Positions 1-10,916 of a DNA stretch of 64,000 nucleotides are shown here, in pieces. The stretch's first letter is position 1. The number at the start of each line of letters is the position of its first letter. The position numbers were made by a program, and so were the translations under genes. The DNA comes from Lonicera japonica (lineage: Eukaryota > Streptophyta > Magnoliopsida > Dipsacales > Caprifoliaceae): NCBI GenBank assembly GCA_021464415.1, contig CM038466.1, positions 50,281,356-50,345,355 of the forward strand. The letters are read 5' to 3'. The notes beneath the pieces were generated by a model, which made no database searches, had not been told where the DNA came from, and saw only the letters and a program-made list of their open reading frames with translations.

Positions 1-620
1 GCCAGAGAAACGAATACAGTTGTCCAAAAGGAGTTCTATATTTGGGAGTGCACCCTTATAGACCCATAGTTGTTTTATCCTGAAGGAAAGATGCCATTAA
101 AACCTGTCTATACCGGGATATTGTCCCAAAGGGTCGGAATCTTCTCTTAAGGATAGTGCCTAGCACATGTCGACTATTTCAAATATTTAATTTCGCCCGC
201 ATCCATTTTAGTCAAATTTCTCCAACAGTATATTCTTAATAATATATTCATTCTCACTAAAGAGTGAGGTTTCTACATCAATGTACCAAACCTGAAAACA
301 CTCAAAAGATTTTATCAGTCACCGTTAATTGCGGTAAAATAATGCTTTTGTAAATATGCAAATGTCAAATAGCTAGCAACTCTTAATATAGAAGTGTGTA
401 TGTGTTTTTGAGCAACCCCATCAAAAGATGCATTATGATCTAAAACTCCGGATCAACTAAATTATATACACACAATACCATCTTTCAATCTTCTTGTTAA
501 AATCAAAGAATTCTGTATGCTTTAAGTTTTGGGTCTAGGAGCAAGATGGTGCGTTAAAACTTTTGGAAAACTTGTAAGAGAAACTGTGTTTTTGATTAAC
601 AGATGAATATTTGTAATACA
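1..620. other. No gene seen
   Basis: This stretch is AT-rich and has no convincing open reading frame, RNA gene or element boundary. The first 200 bases are somewhat less AT-rich and may be an internal piece of a retroelement, but no protein motif supports that. Confidence 0.4.
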
Positions 621-1924
621 TATTGAAAGAGATATGCCCTAGGACTATTCATAAGTCATGATTTGTATTTGGATATCTATTGCTTATTATTATCAATAAA
701 GTTTATTTAATTTGACTTTAGATTGTTTTATGAATAATATGTATTAATACTAGTTCATCAAGTACGTGACTTGATTGTGGGATGCTAGTAAATAAAAAAT
801 AATATTATTTATTTGTCCCTAATCGTATGTCAATAATATAGGACCATATTGATGTAATGATTAGAGTATGAGTCGGCTGATGACTATGTTCCACAAGTCA
901 TGGATATGGAGATATCAAGCTGAACACACTGATACTTGTTAGGGAACAATGGATTGAACAAACCCACTTTGGGGCACTGCGAGGAGTGTTTTATAATGTC
1001 ATCAGTGATGTTCCCCATTAATGATATCGTATTATCCTCAGACTTGAGATCGTCATGGTTACCAACATGGAGATTGGTGTGATGGGCATCATCAAACGTT
1101 GCTCTTGACCGAGTAATTATAAAGATGATGGTCAAACATACTATAAACTATGTAGAGGTATGTGATTGATCAAGATGGAATTTTTCACTCTCAACGAGAG
1201 AAAGATATATTTGGGCCCCTTGATGAGTATTATTAATGTTTGCATGGCCATGCACAAATGAGGTGTCATTTGTACAAGATTAATTATACTTAGAGATCAA
1301 GAAATAAAGATTGAAATATACAAGAATGACACTTGCCTAAGTCTTGTATTCAATCTAGATATCGGTAGACAAAAGGAATTAATATGTGGCATATCATTTA
1401 AGGTTGTGTCGTTTTGACCTTTATACCCTTTAGATATTAGTATTGTCTTATTAGAGACTACTTACTATTTGTATAATTAAAATGGGCTTTTAATTGCACT
1501 GCCAAAGGAGTATAAAGCTACAAGGTCGCACACCAAAATGAGAAGGATCAAAAACGAATTGGGCTTGGCCCTAGTTGGACTCGGGCCTAATTCGTTTTAT
1601 TACTTAGGGTTTCTCATTAGGGTTTCCCTTTAAAAGGGACAACCGTTAGCCTCATTTGTCTCACGTAAAAAGGGAGAGGCGAAATAGAGAGAACCCTAAA
1701 AATCGTTTGCTAGTACACCAAAAGGATATGTTCTCGTTCATGTGTGTATACCGTAAAGGCGTCGTACTTTCTACGCTAAAACGACAACAACAGAAGGATT
1801 TGATCCGCCGTGTTCAAAGGTATGTTTTCTATCGATTATTATTGAACAGTATAGATCTTAGAGTTTAATGATTAGTGCATTTTATTGTGTATGTGATGCA
1901 TGTTCACTGCCCTAATTCCCTACA
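621..1924 (+). mobile_element. Ty1-copia LTR (Angela-like)
   Basis: The left end carries GATATGCCCTAGGAC followed by a run ending in AATAAAGTTTATTTAAT, which resembles the start of Angela-type Ty1-copia LTRs as I know them. The right end is CCCTACA, followed directly by a match to the initiator-methionine tRNA primer site. The first two bases of the LTR look mutated, so the left edge is approximate. The length of about 1.3 kb fits the Angela lineage. The short open frames inside it are not genes. Confidence 0.7.
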
Positions 1925-1941
1925 GTGGTATCAGAGCAAGG
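1925..1941 (+). other. Primer-binding site (tRNA-iMet type)
   Basis: The bases TGGTATCAGAGCAAGG lie one base after the LTR end. This is the standard primer site of plant Ty1-copia elements and sets both the right edge of the LTR and the plus orientation of the element. Confidence 0.85.
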
Positions 1942-2233
1942 TTAATGTACTTTAATTTTCTAATAAATTAAATCGTTGTTTTAAAGCATGAAGATTCGTT
2001 TATGTTTTAGCATTCGGATTATAATGTTCATGCTAGGGGTTGTTAATTTCGATTAATGGATTAATCGTTTTTATAGCATCCTTAATATTTTCGATAATCA
2101 ATTTATATATCTAATGCGTAGTTTATATATAATCTGATTATGGTAGATCTGATATGTGAAAATGTGATTATTATGTGACGATTATCAACATGCTTATGAT
2201 TGTGTTTAAACAGTTCAGTATGGCATGTTATTT

Positions 2234-2303
2234 GAATAGGGTTTAATGATTAGTGACGTTTATTGTATATGTGATGCATGTTCACTGCCTTAATTCCTTA
2301 CAC
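2234..2303 (+). mobile_element. Terminal fragment of the second copia LTR
   Basis: About 70 bases here repeat the last 70 bases of the 621-1924 LTR with a few changes (same GTTTAATGATTAGTG core and same GATGCATGTTCACTGCC tail). With the LTR, primer site and about 300 bases of leader before it, the simplest reading is a copia element that lost nearly all of its interior and most of its 3' LTR in one deletion. I did not find a convincing target-site duplication. Confidence 0.6.
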
Positions 2304-3041
2304 ATATAACATTTGCATATCGGACAAATTACATGCAAAGTGTTACAAGTGAAAATATAATTATTAATTCTTTAGGTATTGTGGCGAAGCATTCAGCTAT
2401 GAATTTTTTTTACTTGTACACTACTTACTGACATAGTACTACTGCAATCCTCTCTCGCAACATCTCTTTATTTGCAAAACAGAAAAGTACTACCATGTTA
2501 ATTCGAAAAACATTCTTATGTTCTAATTAAGTAATTTTAAATTTTTTTCAACTTTGAACAAAAGGATTATCTTTATTAGAGACTAGTCTGATGATGATTG
2601 GCTCTATTGAACTTCGAAATGAACTTAGGGCTCGGAAACCCCAAACATCGACCATATCTTTAATTTAACTAGTACTACGATTCAAATGCTTTCACCATTC
2701 TAGTTTAGTTCACAAAAATCGAATTTGATTGGTCAATAACTGGGTGCTGCGCAAAAGTAATTGAAATCATTTAAAAGTTGATCTATTGGGTAATTGACAC
2801 ATCATCTTCTATTACAACTTCTTGTGTACCGTCCGTGTGCTTAACTTCACTGATAAATGTAAGGCGGGCAAAATTATAGTCTCAATTATAATAATAATTA
2901 ATCTAACAACTAAATTAAGCTTTTATTGTCAAGGTCGGCAATATTTTAATGTCGAGTCAAATATTTCCATGTACTGATTCCTAATATCTTCACAATGATA
3001 TAAAAGCAAGTGTTTATATATATAATATAGTGGAACCATAC
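2304..3041. other. Non-coding, probable intron or 3' side of LRR gene
   Basis: No LRR or kinase coding sequence was found on either strand. If the LRR gene continues past its second exon, this is intron; the missing exons would have to lie before position 1 or be deleted. Confidence 0.4.
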
Positions 3042-3407
3042 CTTCCAAATTGTTATTGCCAAGATATATGTTCTTGAGCATAGTCAAGTTGCCAATTTCA
3101 ATGGGTATGCTGCCACTAAATTCATTGAATGACAATGACAGATACTGAAGCTCCCGACATTTGAATAAACTCAAAGGAAATTTCCCCTCGAAACGATTCA
3201 AGGACAGAAAAATTCTTTCGAGTTTAGGAAAATAATGACTACAGATATCAGCCGGAAGACTACCATATAAGTTATTATCTGTGAGATCAATTCCTCTCAA
3301 TGAAGATATGTTGAATATTGCAGCCGGTACAGAACCTGTAAGCTGATTGGACCTTAAATTCAATGTCTCAAGCTTTGTAATGTTGCCCAACGAAGCTGGG
3401 ATTGCAC
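3042..3407 (-). CDS. LRR receptor-like kinase, exon 2 (about five LRRs)
   Basis: Read on the minus strand, a CAG acceptor at 3410-3408 opens a 366-base exon of 122 codons that ends at a GT donor at 3041-3040. It encodes about five plant-type leucine-rich repeats with the LxxLxLxxNxLxGxIP pattern, for example the blocks around NLRSNQLTGSVP and NEFSGSIPIEIGNL. The exon starts and ends in phase 1, so it joins exon 1 in frame across a split glycine codon (FTG then AIP). The translation resembles extracellular repeats of the LRR-XII type (FLS2, EFR, Xa21, At3g47570-like). No transmembrane or kinase exon follows in the window, so the gene is either cut by the window edge or truncated. Confidence 0.75.
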
Positions 3408-4266
3408 CTGTTGGAAGATAATATTTTATTTACATTTAAATTTTTGTAGGCCAGATTCTATATTTATATATGATTCTATATTTATATATATACACAAAAA
3501 AACATAGTGCTAAACTTAACTAAAAACTGTGCAAGATTGGTGGAGATAATCTCTATACTAAGTAAATCATTTCTATTAAGTATGATATTCATTACGATTT
3601 CTTCTCCTAAATGCTTAAACTTTTGGGATAGATGGTTTCTAACATGGTTCTCTTAGAGGTCCAAGGTTTAAGCCTTGGGACCTCTATTCCCCATCTGTTA
3701 ATCATGAATCTGTCTTCTCTGTATAATCCTGTTCGTGTTTACTCCCCACATGCAAGTATGGGGTCGCAAGTGAAGGAGGGTGTTATGCATGATATTCATT
3801 ATGTTCGTGTTTACTCTCCACGTGCAAGTATGGGGTCGCAAGTGAAGGAGGGTGTTATGCATGATATTCATTATGGTTCCTTCTCCTAACATCTTAAGCT
3901 TGTGTCTGCTCTCCACATGTGAGTATGGGGTCATACGTGAGGGAGGGTGTTAAGCATGATATTCATTATGGTTCCTTCTCCTAACATCTTAAGCTTGTGT
4001 CTGCTCTCCACATGTGAGTATGGGGTTGTGAACACCCCAATCCGCGACTCTCGTGTGAACCTAACAAGCTTTCTGCATCAAGTCTTGAGTCATCATGCAT
4101 ACGAGAGATCGTTAGGAAAAACCCTGATTTTCGAGCGCGTTAGGAATTAATCGCAACCTTGTCGCCACTTCGCTTACTAGGACGGGGATCGACCTGCCCG
4201 GTCAGGTCGCGGGGTGCGGGGCAGCGCCCCGTTAGAAAATTTGAGTTTTTTGGTAGCCAGCCGCAC

Positions 4267-4404
4267 GCCCCCAACCGCACGGTTGGCTCCCAACCGCACG
4301 GTTGGCTCCAAACCGCACGGTTGGTACCTTCCCTAGCCGCACGGTTGGCTCCCCAACCGTACGGTTGGCACCTAGCCGCACGCCCCAGCCGCACGCCCTG
4401 CGGC
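4267..4404 (+). repeat. GC-rich minisatellite in U3 of the solo LTR
   Basis: A core of AACCGCACGGTTGGCTCC and close variants is repeated about six to eight times at intervals of roughly 16-30 bases. Some copies form the perfect palindrome AACCGTACGGTT (4355-4366). The same motif block appears in the other solo LTR near 57045-57200. Its position upstream of the TATA box suggests enhancer-like repeats, which is inference. The open frames it produces on both strands are repeat artefacts. Confidence 0.7.
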
Positions 4405-4453
4405 TACCCTTTGCGGTTGGCCTCTTTTGGAGCGTTTTTGGCGAGATTTTTGC

Positions 4454-4461
4454 TATAAATA
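4454..4461 (+). promoter_or_regulatory. TATA box of the solo LTR
   Basis: TATAAATA lies about 50 bases after the GC-rich repeat block and ahead of the GAGAGA-rich transcribed part, which is where a U3/R promoter element is expected. The same TATA context is present in reverse in the 56131-57389 copy. Confidence 0.6.
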
Positions 4462-5395
4462 GGATCTTTGGGCTCTCTTTTAAAAGACATCAACACTCAC
4501 TAGTGTCTTTAGTAAGTAGAAACTCTGTCAGAATTATCAGAGAGTCATTTTAGAGAAATTCTGAGAGAGAAAGTTTTAGAGAGAGAATTTCTAGAGAGAG
4601 AAAGTTTTAGAGAGAGAAAGTTCTAGAGAGAGAAAGGAGTAATCAAGGCAAGGTTCTTATTTCTTCTTCAAGCGCAGCAGGTATAACTTTCTACTAAATC
4701 CTTAATTTCAGTACTGCATTTAATTTCGTTTTTAATATAGAAAATTAGATAACTTGCAAAGAAGTTCATTGCTTTCAAAACAAATCCTTTCTAAGTTTTA
4801 CAAGAAATCTAAAACCTGTTTTGACACGTTTTCAAAACAAACAAAAATACAAAAACAGTTTCCAATGAAAGGAACTACGGGACTCTGATTTCATTCTACG
4901 AATGAATACGTAGGCGCTCGCAAAGCTCGAGTCTGATTTCAAATTACTATTTTAAACTGAACTTATCCGGAAAGGACTATTCTGAAAACCATTCAAACTA
5001 CTTGCAAGATATCTAAAATAGGAATTAGACACATGATCCATTAAGAGACCGAAAGGGCGAATTGGGTGCCTAACACCTTCCCAATTCGTAACGTAGTTCC
5101 CGAACCCTAGCAAAGTAATTTTCAAAATAATTCTCTGGTTTCAAACGTATGAAAGATAATTCGTTTTCGAATTGTCCTTCGTACGGTCTTTTGTTTGTTT
5201 TCTCGTAAAACAAACTGGCGACTCTACAAAACACGTTTTCAAATAAAACCGAGAACGGAGGACTCTTTTCTTCTCTCGGGGGTATGGGTCCGGATTCTCA
5301 CAGGGGTCACACGTGAGGGAGGGTGTTAAGCATGATATTCATTATGGTTCCTTTTCCTAACATCTTAAGTTTTTGGGAAAGATGATTCCTAACCA

Positions 5396-6349
5396 TCTCC
5401 ACAAAATTTTATAAAAAAATTCAAATCCGAAGTGGGTGTAACAAAAATTGGATACATATGTTCATTTTTGTTCACTGAAATTTTTGATGATCATCTCACC
5501 CACTTCAAATTTGAATATCTTGACAACATTTTGTGAAGAAGATCTACTCAGTTTAGAGAACATCTCTACCATGTTTCATGAAAAAATTCATCTATATAGT
5601 CCTCGAATAATACCCCCATCGAAGGAATACCAAGAGCACATGCTTCTTTTAACTTGTTGATTATGAGAGTACCCAAGAAAATAGAAAATAGACTAATATA
5701 TCGATTCCATATGAACACGAAGAACAATAGTGAAGAGAGAAATAATCGCATTAAATATATTATTATATAAAGTGGGAAGCCATTTCAGGTTATCGAAGCC
5801 GTGTTAGGTTTTGGTTTTCCAATTTTATTCTTGTAGACTTTTAATACAAAAAAAAAGTTTTACACATACTTAGTGTACACTAGTGAGGGTATTATAGCTC
5901 TCGAAGGCTACAGTATTTACTATAAATGTTTTAAACATTTTTCCTTTAAAGTACTTATATTATATTCACATAGCACATGTATTGCATGCACACGAAACTC
6001 TAGTAATTATCAATACCATCAAATCTCCATAGCGTTAATAAGAGAACCTACGCGTATTTATAATAATTAAACCCTAAACTCTAATAGAATCCAAATTCTA
6101 CTCTACCAAATAAACCAATTCCACGTCAACTAGGAAACAAATTAAGTCCTTATGAACCAGGTGAAAACAAGATTACTAATAAAAGTCCTACCAAACGTAA
6201 AATTCCAATGTCCTAAATAATGGCCCATAAAAATAAAATAACAAATTAAATCAAAATACTGAAATGGGAAAATATTGGAAATCTGTTTTAAGAAAAGAAA
6301 ATTGGAAATCTGATTTGCATACAAAATAAAATTTGATTTCCATCGGTAC
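5396..6349 (-). other. Remainder of LRR intron, no other gene
   Basis: This AT-rich stretch lies between the TRIM-like array and exon 1 and contains only short spurious open frames. It is best read as intron of the LRR gene. Confidence 0.5.
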
Positions 6350-6743
6350 CTGTGAAGCTGTTGTTGAATAAAAGCAAGTATTGAAGATGATGCAAATGAG
6401 ATAGCTCTTCAGGCACAGAACCATAGAAGTTATTGTAACTGATGTCAAGTGAAGTGAGGGACGAGAGGTTTCCGATGACCGAAGTGACAGTGCCGGTGAG
6501 ACCCATGCCGGAGAGATTCAAGGCAGTGACAGATTGGTTGTTTAAATTACAGGAGACACCAATCCAAGTGCAGATTGAGGTGTTGGAAGTTGCAGACCAA
6601 TTGTTTGATAAAATGCCTGAATGGTCAATGATATTGGTTTTGATTGCCAGAAGTACAAATTTATCCTTAGCATACAGGCAAAAAGTGAAACCATTTAGCA
6701 ACAATAACAATGAAACCGCGAAAATGAAAGAATTTCTCGTCAT
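6350..6743 (-). CDS. LRR receptor-like kinase, exon 1 (signal peptide, LRRNT, first LRRs)
   Basis: The minus-strand start at 6743 gives a hydrophobic signal peptide (about residues 1-25, with the LLLLLNG core). It is followed by an LRRNT_2 cap ending in the motif CTWIGVSC and then two to three LRRs reaching NNSFTG. The open frame runs on past a good donor, but those extra codons lose the repeat pattern; a break at CAG/GTACC (6350/6349) instead joins exon 2 in phase 1. The family senses ligands at the plasma membrane, as in immune or developmental receptors. The specific receptor cannot be named. The intron to exon 2 is 2.9 kb and full of mobile DNA, and the kinase part is not in the window, so function is doubtful. 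Confidence 0.75.
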
Positions 6744-7575
6744 GTGAGATATTTAAATGGAGAATTGCTGACAAATACGAGTGGGGAAATCTTAGCTTTG
6801 AGATGGGATAATGGCATTGTATCCACTTATTGAACAAACTGTTATATAGAGATCAGCTGCAGAGTCAGACCAAATTAAATGGGAAAGGACATTTGAAAGA
6901 ACCTTTGAGCAATGTGTCATAGTGTTACCAACCCTCTTAAACGCTTTCACCCAAATGGAAAAGGAAATACTAATTTTCTCTGATGTTATTGTCAATCAAC
7001 TTATTTTGAAAAGTCTTTCTTACTATTCAGAACGGTGGACCTTTTGATCAAGACGTTCTCGCATCCCCTGTTTTCGGGTCCCAATCAAAGGAAAAGATTG
7101 TGCACATGGGGCTCGTCTTTGAAAAAGTCGATCTTCAAATTGTACTCTTCAATCCCAATCTTTGCTCTAATTACAACAAAAGCACTAATCAAACAATAAC
7201 CGAATCAATGGCTAAAAAGACGGTGACCCACAAAGCCCGATAGCCCCAAAACAAAGAGCAGCATATTCATTTGATCCACATGGAGAACTCCTTAGGGAGG
7301 TTAAAATTTCAAAATGATGTGTCAAAAAGAACATTAGTTAAGTAGTGTATGCGGTTTACTTAAAACATTAACCATTGCATTTTAGAGACCTCATTTAATT
7401 TAATAACTTGGACATTTACTTGGGTACACTTACTTCTACTCGTAATCAAACTAATACCTATCAATTAATGGCAAGAACAGCATATTCATTTGATCCCCAT
7501 GGAGAACTCGTTAGAGCAGCTCCAGTGCTCTCCCTATAATTTTTTTTCTCTCGAGTCTAAAGACACATTTTTAAA
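6744..7575. repeat. LRR gene 5' flank with low-copy repeat copy R1
   Basis: From about 6935 the sequence matches two other stretches of this window (R2 near 31720-32390 and R3 near 33890-34530), starting at GCTTTCACC and sharing GGAAAAGGAAATACTAATTT. Inside it lies a coding-like segment on the plus strand (about 7095-7310) that would read EKxxx...FNPNLC...MAKK, with one stop and indels. The part next to the LRR start codon (6744-6934) is not shared and is the likely promoter region. Confidence 0.55.
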
Positions 7576-7751
7576 ACCACAAGTTATGATCCAATGGCTA
7601 GACCACCATTAGGTTCGAGCTTTGGGGAGCTCCTCGGTCAATTTCTTGAGCAGCAAAAAGCCAGAAGTAGGCTCAGATCCACAAGTAGGGATTAGTTAAG
7701 TTGTGCAAAAGCTAACCTGGACACCTCATAGCAGCCCCACAAAAAAAAAAA
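7576..7751 (+). mobile_element. SINE with poly(A) tail
   Basis: The head carries a tRNA-type A box (GATCCAATGGCTA) and a B box (GGTTCGAGCTT, about 7612). The body ends GGGATTAGTTAAGTTGTGC...CTAACCTGGACACC and runs into an 11-base poly(A) at 7741. GATTAGT followed by a GGACACC tail is a form I recognise from common plant SINEs. A LINE-type target duplication was not obvious. Transcription would be by RNA polymerase III. Confidence 0.75.
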
Positions 7752-8169
7752 GAGTAGAAGAAGATAAATTTGATGAAAAAATCACATATAAAGATAATCG
7801 AGTTCTCCAAGAATAAGGGGAAAACCAGGATCAAATCGTGCTGGGGACTACAAATAAAAGAAAATTCTTGCAAGATAACATATATATATATATATATAAG
7901 GTTAATTTGATTTATTTTTGATTAGTTTATTGAAATATTGATGCCTTACTTTATGTGAATTTATAAAGTATTTTATTCTTTTAAATTTGTTTGGTTAATT
8001 TATATAATTCAATTGAAATTTGATATTTAGAATTTCATCAATTGGGTGCTTAATTATATTGCTCAGTGAAAGCAATATTGATGTGACTTCTTACAATTAC
8101 TCTGCGTTATTAAGTTCATCTGCATTTCCTATTAAATTCAACCATGGGTTGAGATACACTTAAAAAAAA
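7752..8169. other. AT-rich spacer, nothing recognised
   Basis: It contains a short (TA)n run near 7880 and no coding region. It may include the eroded front of the Ty3-gypsy 5' LTR, but alignment with the 3' LTR fades here. Confidence 0.4.
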
Positions 8170-8553
8170 TAAAATTAAGTTGTTTCTCCTATATAAAGAG
8201 TGGGATTCTATTATTTTCAAAAACTATTGATTGATTGATTAATAAAATTGTGAGAGCTTTTCTTTTTGGTTCTTTAAGAACATCTTGAACAAATCTGATT
8301 TTTCCATACTGTTCATTTGACTTATTAGCTGATTCATCATCATCAATTCTGGTGTCATTCGCATATACCAAGGTTCGCATCCCTCTATAGGTGTTAGGTC
8401 GTGATGCCCATCAATCCATCTACCCTTATACACCAATGTTCTTACTTCTTTATAAGCAACGGGTCATAGTGCCATATAGATTTGGTAGTAGATATGATCG
8501 TTTCGCAGTCTTTCGCTACAAATTTCGTCCAATCTTTGGCAGGCTTCGTATTA
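8170..8553 (+). mobile_element. 5' LTR of Ty3-gypsy element (3' part only)
   Basis: It aligns with 12735-13118 from TTTCTCCTAT onward, sharing TATTTTCAAAAACTATTG and the run of GATT repeats. A TATA-like CTATATAAAG lies near 8191. The upstream half found in the 3' LTR is absent here. It ends TTCGTATTA where the 3' LTR has TTTGTATCA. Confidence 0.8.
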
Positions 8554-8555
8554 GT

Positions 8556-8567
8556 TGGTATCAGAGC
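8556..8567 (+). other. Primer-binding site
   Basis: TGGTATCAGAGC lies two bases after the LTR end and complements the 3' end of initiator-methionine tRNA, as is usual for plant Ty3-gypsy chromovirus-like elements. It fixes the plus orientation. Confidence 0.85.
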
Positions 8568-9496
8568 GATTCTACTACCAGGTTATTCTATCTTTCTAAC
8601 TTTTGTTGATTCAATTCCATAGGTCTTATTTGTGAATCAGTCAATCTCAATTCATGATTAGGGCTTGGTGAAAACAAATTGTGAATAATGTCGTGAACAA
8701 TTCCTTGAACAGTGTTTCATGAATAGTGTTTTAAAAAAAGAGAAATCAATAAGAGAAAGAAAAAACAAAAGAAAAAATCGTAAATCGTGTTTAAAAAAAA
8801 TAGAAGAGTATTCAAAATAATGAAAGAATAGGAAGGTTGGATGTGTACCGACCTACACCATTTTAGCGTTTCGATATATATCGAAATTCTTAATTCCTTG
8901 ATTAATCCCTAGCTTTGCTTATCCTGGCGTAATTTTAAATCATATTATTCTTGATCGATTCGTCCATCTTGAAGTTATGTTCCTTGGGTTGAAAATATGT
9001 TGGTTGAATTGTGCAGTACAAATTAGATCTTGTTTAATTGGTTCACAAAAAACGAAGAGAAAATTGAGTAAGATCATTATTTGAGTGCAAACACGAGTGA
9101 AAAAAAAATGAGTGACATTCCTTGGATGAAATACGTAAGGTTATGTTATGAGGATATACTATTTTTATTGTGCTAGCATTGTTTTCCAGCGAATATGTCA
9201 AGCGGTAAAAAAAGTGAACAACCAGAATTTGATCCTAAATAAAAATTACGAAATGAAGCTTTGTTGAATGAAATGAGAAAGATTACGAAGAAAGAATTGC
9301 AAGGAAAAATTGTGGAAGGTACTGATCAAATAGATCGACTCTATGTACAGGTATATCAGGTGGAAAGTACAAAAATTGAGCAATCCCATACTACTCTTAG
9401 TGCGCGTAAAGGTGGAAAAACTCAACCTAAGGAACGAGGCTTGAATACGAGTCATACCCATGGTATAATTCTAAAAGTGATAGTGACGTCGATTCA

Positions 9497-10440
9497 GTGA
9501 TTGCTCATATGGGGAATAGATGTAGGGTAAGAGGAGGTCGAAATTGGGGATATGACAACATGAATAGCATTAAGATGAACATTCCATCGTTCCAATGGAA
9601 GAATGATCCCGGGGAGTATGATCAATGGGTGAAGAAAGTTGAGTTAATGTTCGCTTGTTACAGTTACCCCGAAAGTAAGAAGGTTAAGCTAGCGGTCATT
9701 AAATTCTCTAACTATGCAATTATTTGGTGGGATTGCCTAATGTTAAATTGAAGAAGGAGTGGAGATGGTCCAATCAAATCACGGAAAGAGATGAAAAAGA
9801 TCTTGAATAAGCGGTTTATGCCTAAACATTATTACCGAGAGTTATATCTGTAGCTACAAAACCTTATACATGGCAACCGGAGTGTGGATGGTTATTATAA
9901 AGAGATGGAGATTGACATGATCCTAGCGAGTTTGGAAGAAAAATGGAGAAACGACTATGGCTAGATTTTTTAGTGGATTGAACCGCAAAATTGCAAATGT
10001 AGTCAAATTACAACACTATTTGGAGATAGAAGATATGGTTCACACGGCTATCAAAATTGTGTGATAGCTCAAGAGGTGGGTAGTACGAGATCGAATCAAA
10101 ATTCGTATACATGTTCTTGGAAGCCAAGCAAATGGAAGAAGGACGAAAAGCCAACTATATCCAAGCCAAAAGCAGAGCAAAAACAAGGGGATAATGGTGA
10201 CTATGAAACCGAGGACGAAGAAAACAATGATTCTATGCCACCATTGGAGGAGGTGGAAGAAGAGGAGAGTCCTGTTTTTGGTGAGTTTTTAGTTGAAAGA
10301 AGTGCCCTTAGTATGGAAACAAAGGAGGACAGCGAAGTGCAACGAGAAAATATTTTTCATAGTAGATGCTTAGTGCAAGACAAGGTGTGTAGTATGATTA
10401 CGATGGAGGAAGTTGCACTAATGTTGGTAGCACTACAATG
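9497..10440 (+). pseudogene. Ty3-gypsy gag remnant and start of protease
   Basis: The frame from 9497 reads through the gag core, with IPSFQWKNDPGEYDQW, FACYSY and AIIWWD, all hallmarks of the retrotransposon-gag family. Reading then has to change frame more than once to pick up the FLSGLNR-like and LEDMVH-like parts (to about 10060), then an acidic linker rich in Glu and Asp. Near 10400 the retropepsin-like motif DGGSCTNV is visible one frame away from the linker, showing a frameshift just before it. Gag would form the virus-like particle in an intact element. Confidence 0.8.
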
Positions 10441-10499
10441 GTAGAAAAAATAGGGTTGCCAACAACTAAACAACCTTGACCATATAAGCTACAATGGCT

Positions 10500-10830
10500 T
10501 AATAATAGTGGAGATGTAAGGGTTAACAAGTAGGTGTTAGTTGCGTTTTGCATTGGGAAATATGAAGATGAGGTGTTGTGCGATGTGGTTCCAATGCAAG
10601 CAGGTCACTTTTTGTTAGGCCAACCATGGCATTTTGATCAGCGAGTCAAGCATGATAACTTCACCAATAAATACTTTTTCGTTACAAGTGAGAGAACCAT
10701 TACTCTTGTTCTAATGTCCCAAAGCGAGAGTGGTGAGAAAAAGAAAGAGACTGAGAACAAAAGAAAAGTAAGTGAAAAAAAGGCTAATAAAGAAAATAAA
10801 GGAAAAGATAGTCAGATTACGGCCCATTAA
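10500..10830 (+). pseudogene. Ty3-gypsy protease C-terminal part and linker
   Basis: The open frame contains YEDEVLCDVVPM, LLGQPWHFDQRV and FTNKYFFV, the segment that follows the retropepsin in this plant Ty3-gypsy group. It ends in a Lys- and Glu-rich linker. It belongs to the broken polyprotein and has no independent function. Confidence 0.8.
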
Positions 10831-10916
10831 AAAAAGTCAAAAAGAAAACAAAAGAACTTTTATGTAAAAGCGAGTGAAATCAAAAGACCAATGTTTTCAA
10901 ACCACTTATTGTACTT

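Larger units (their letters stand above)
4027..5302 (+). mobile_element. Solo LTR, 1276 bp, TSD GGGGT
   Basis: The unit begins TGTGAACACCCC and ends GGATTCTCACA, so it has TG...CA ends inside a short inverted repeat (TGTGA/TCACA). It is flanked by GGGGT at 4022-4026 and again at 5303-5307, a 5-bp target duplication typical of retroviral-type integrases. A second copy in the opposite orientation lies at 56131-57389. The layout is GC-rich U3, a TATA box at 4454, GAGAGAGAAAGTT repeats, then AT-rich U5. The phrase GGTGCCTAACACCTTCCC recalls Tat/Ogre-type Ty3-gypsy LTRs; that lineage assignment is inference. No coding region is present. Confidence 0.8.
3573..5395 (+). mobile_element. Tandem TRIM-like array with 72-bp LTRs
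   Basis: A 72-bp unit at 3573-3644 ends in TTCTAACA and is followed by TGGTTCTCTTAGAGG, a decayed methionine-tRNA primer site. The unit recurs in part at 3781, 3853 and 3949 and in full at 5324-5395. Each later copy begins TGTTA and is preceded by the purine run GAAGGAGGG or GAGGGAGGG, a polypurine-tract position. The spacer between units carries a shared block (CTCCACATGTGAGTATGGGG). Short LTRs, primer site, purine tract and no coding region fit a TRIM or SMART-like element, here multiplied head to tail. The array is interrupted by the solo LTR at 4027-5302. Confidence 0.6.

Noticed and set aside
1656..1868. 70-codon basic frame near the end of the copia LTR
   Set aside because: It lies in the transcribed part of an LTR and has no recognised domain.
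4140..4553. Overlapping open frames on both strands rich in Arg, Pro and Trp
   Set aside because: They come from the GC-rich minisatellite of the solo LTR and have no domain; the other LTR copy gives different frames.
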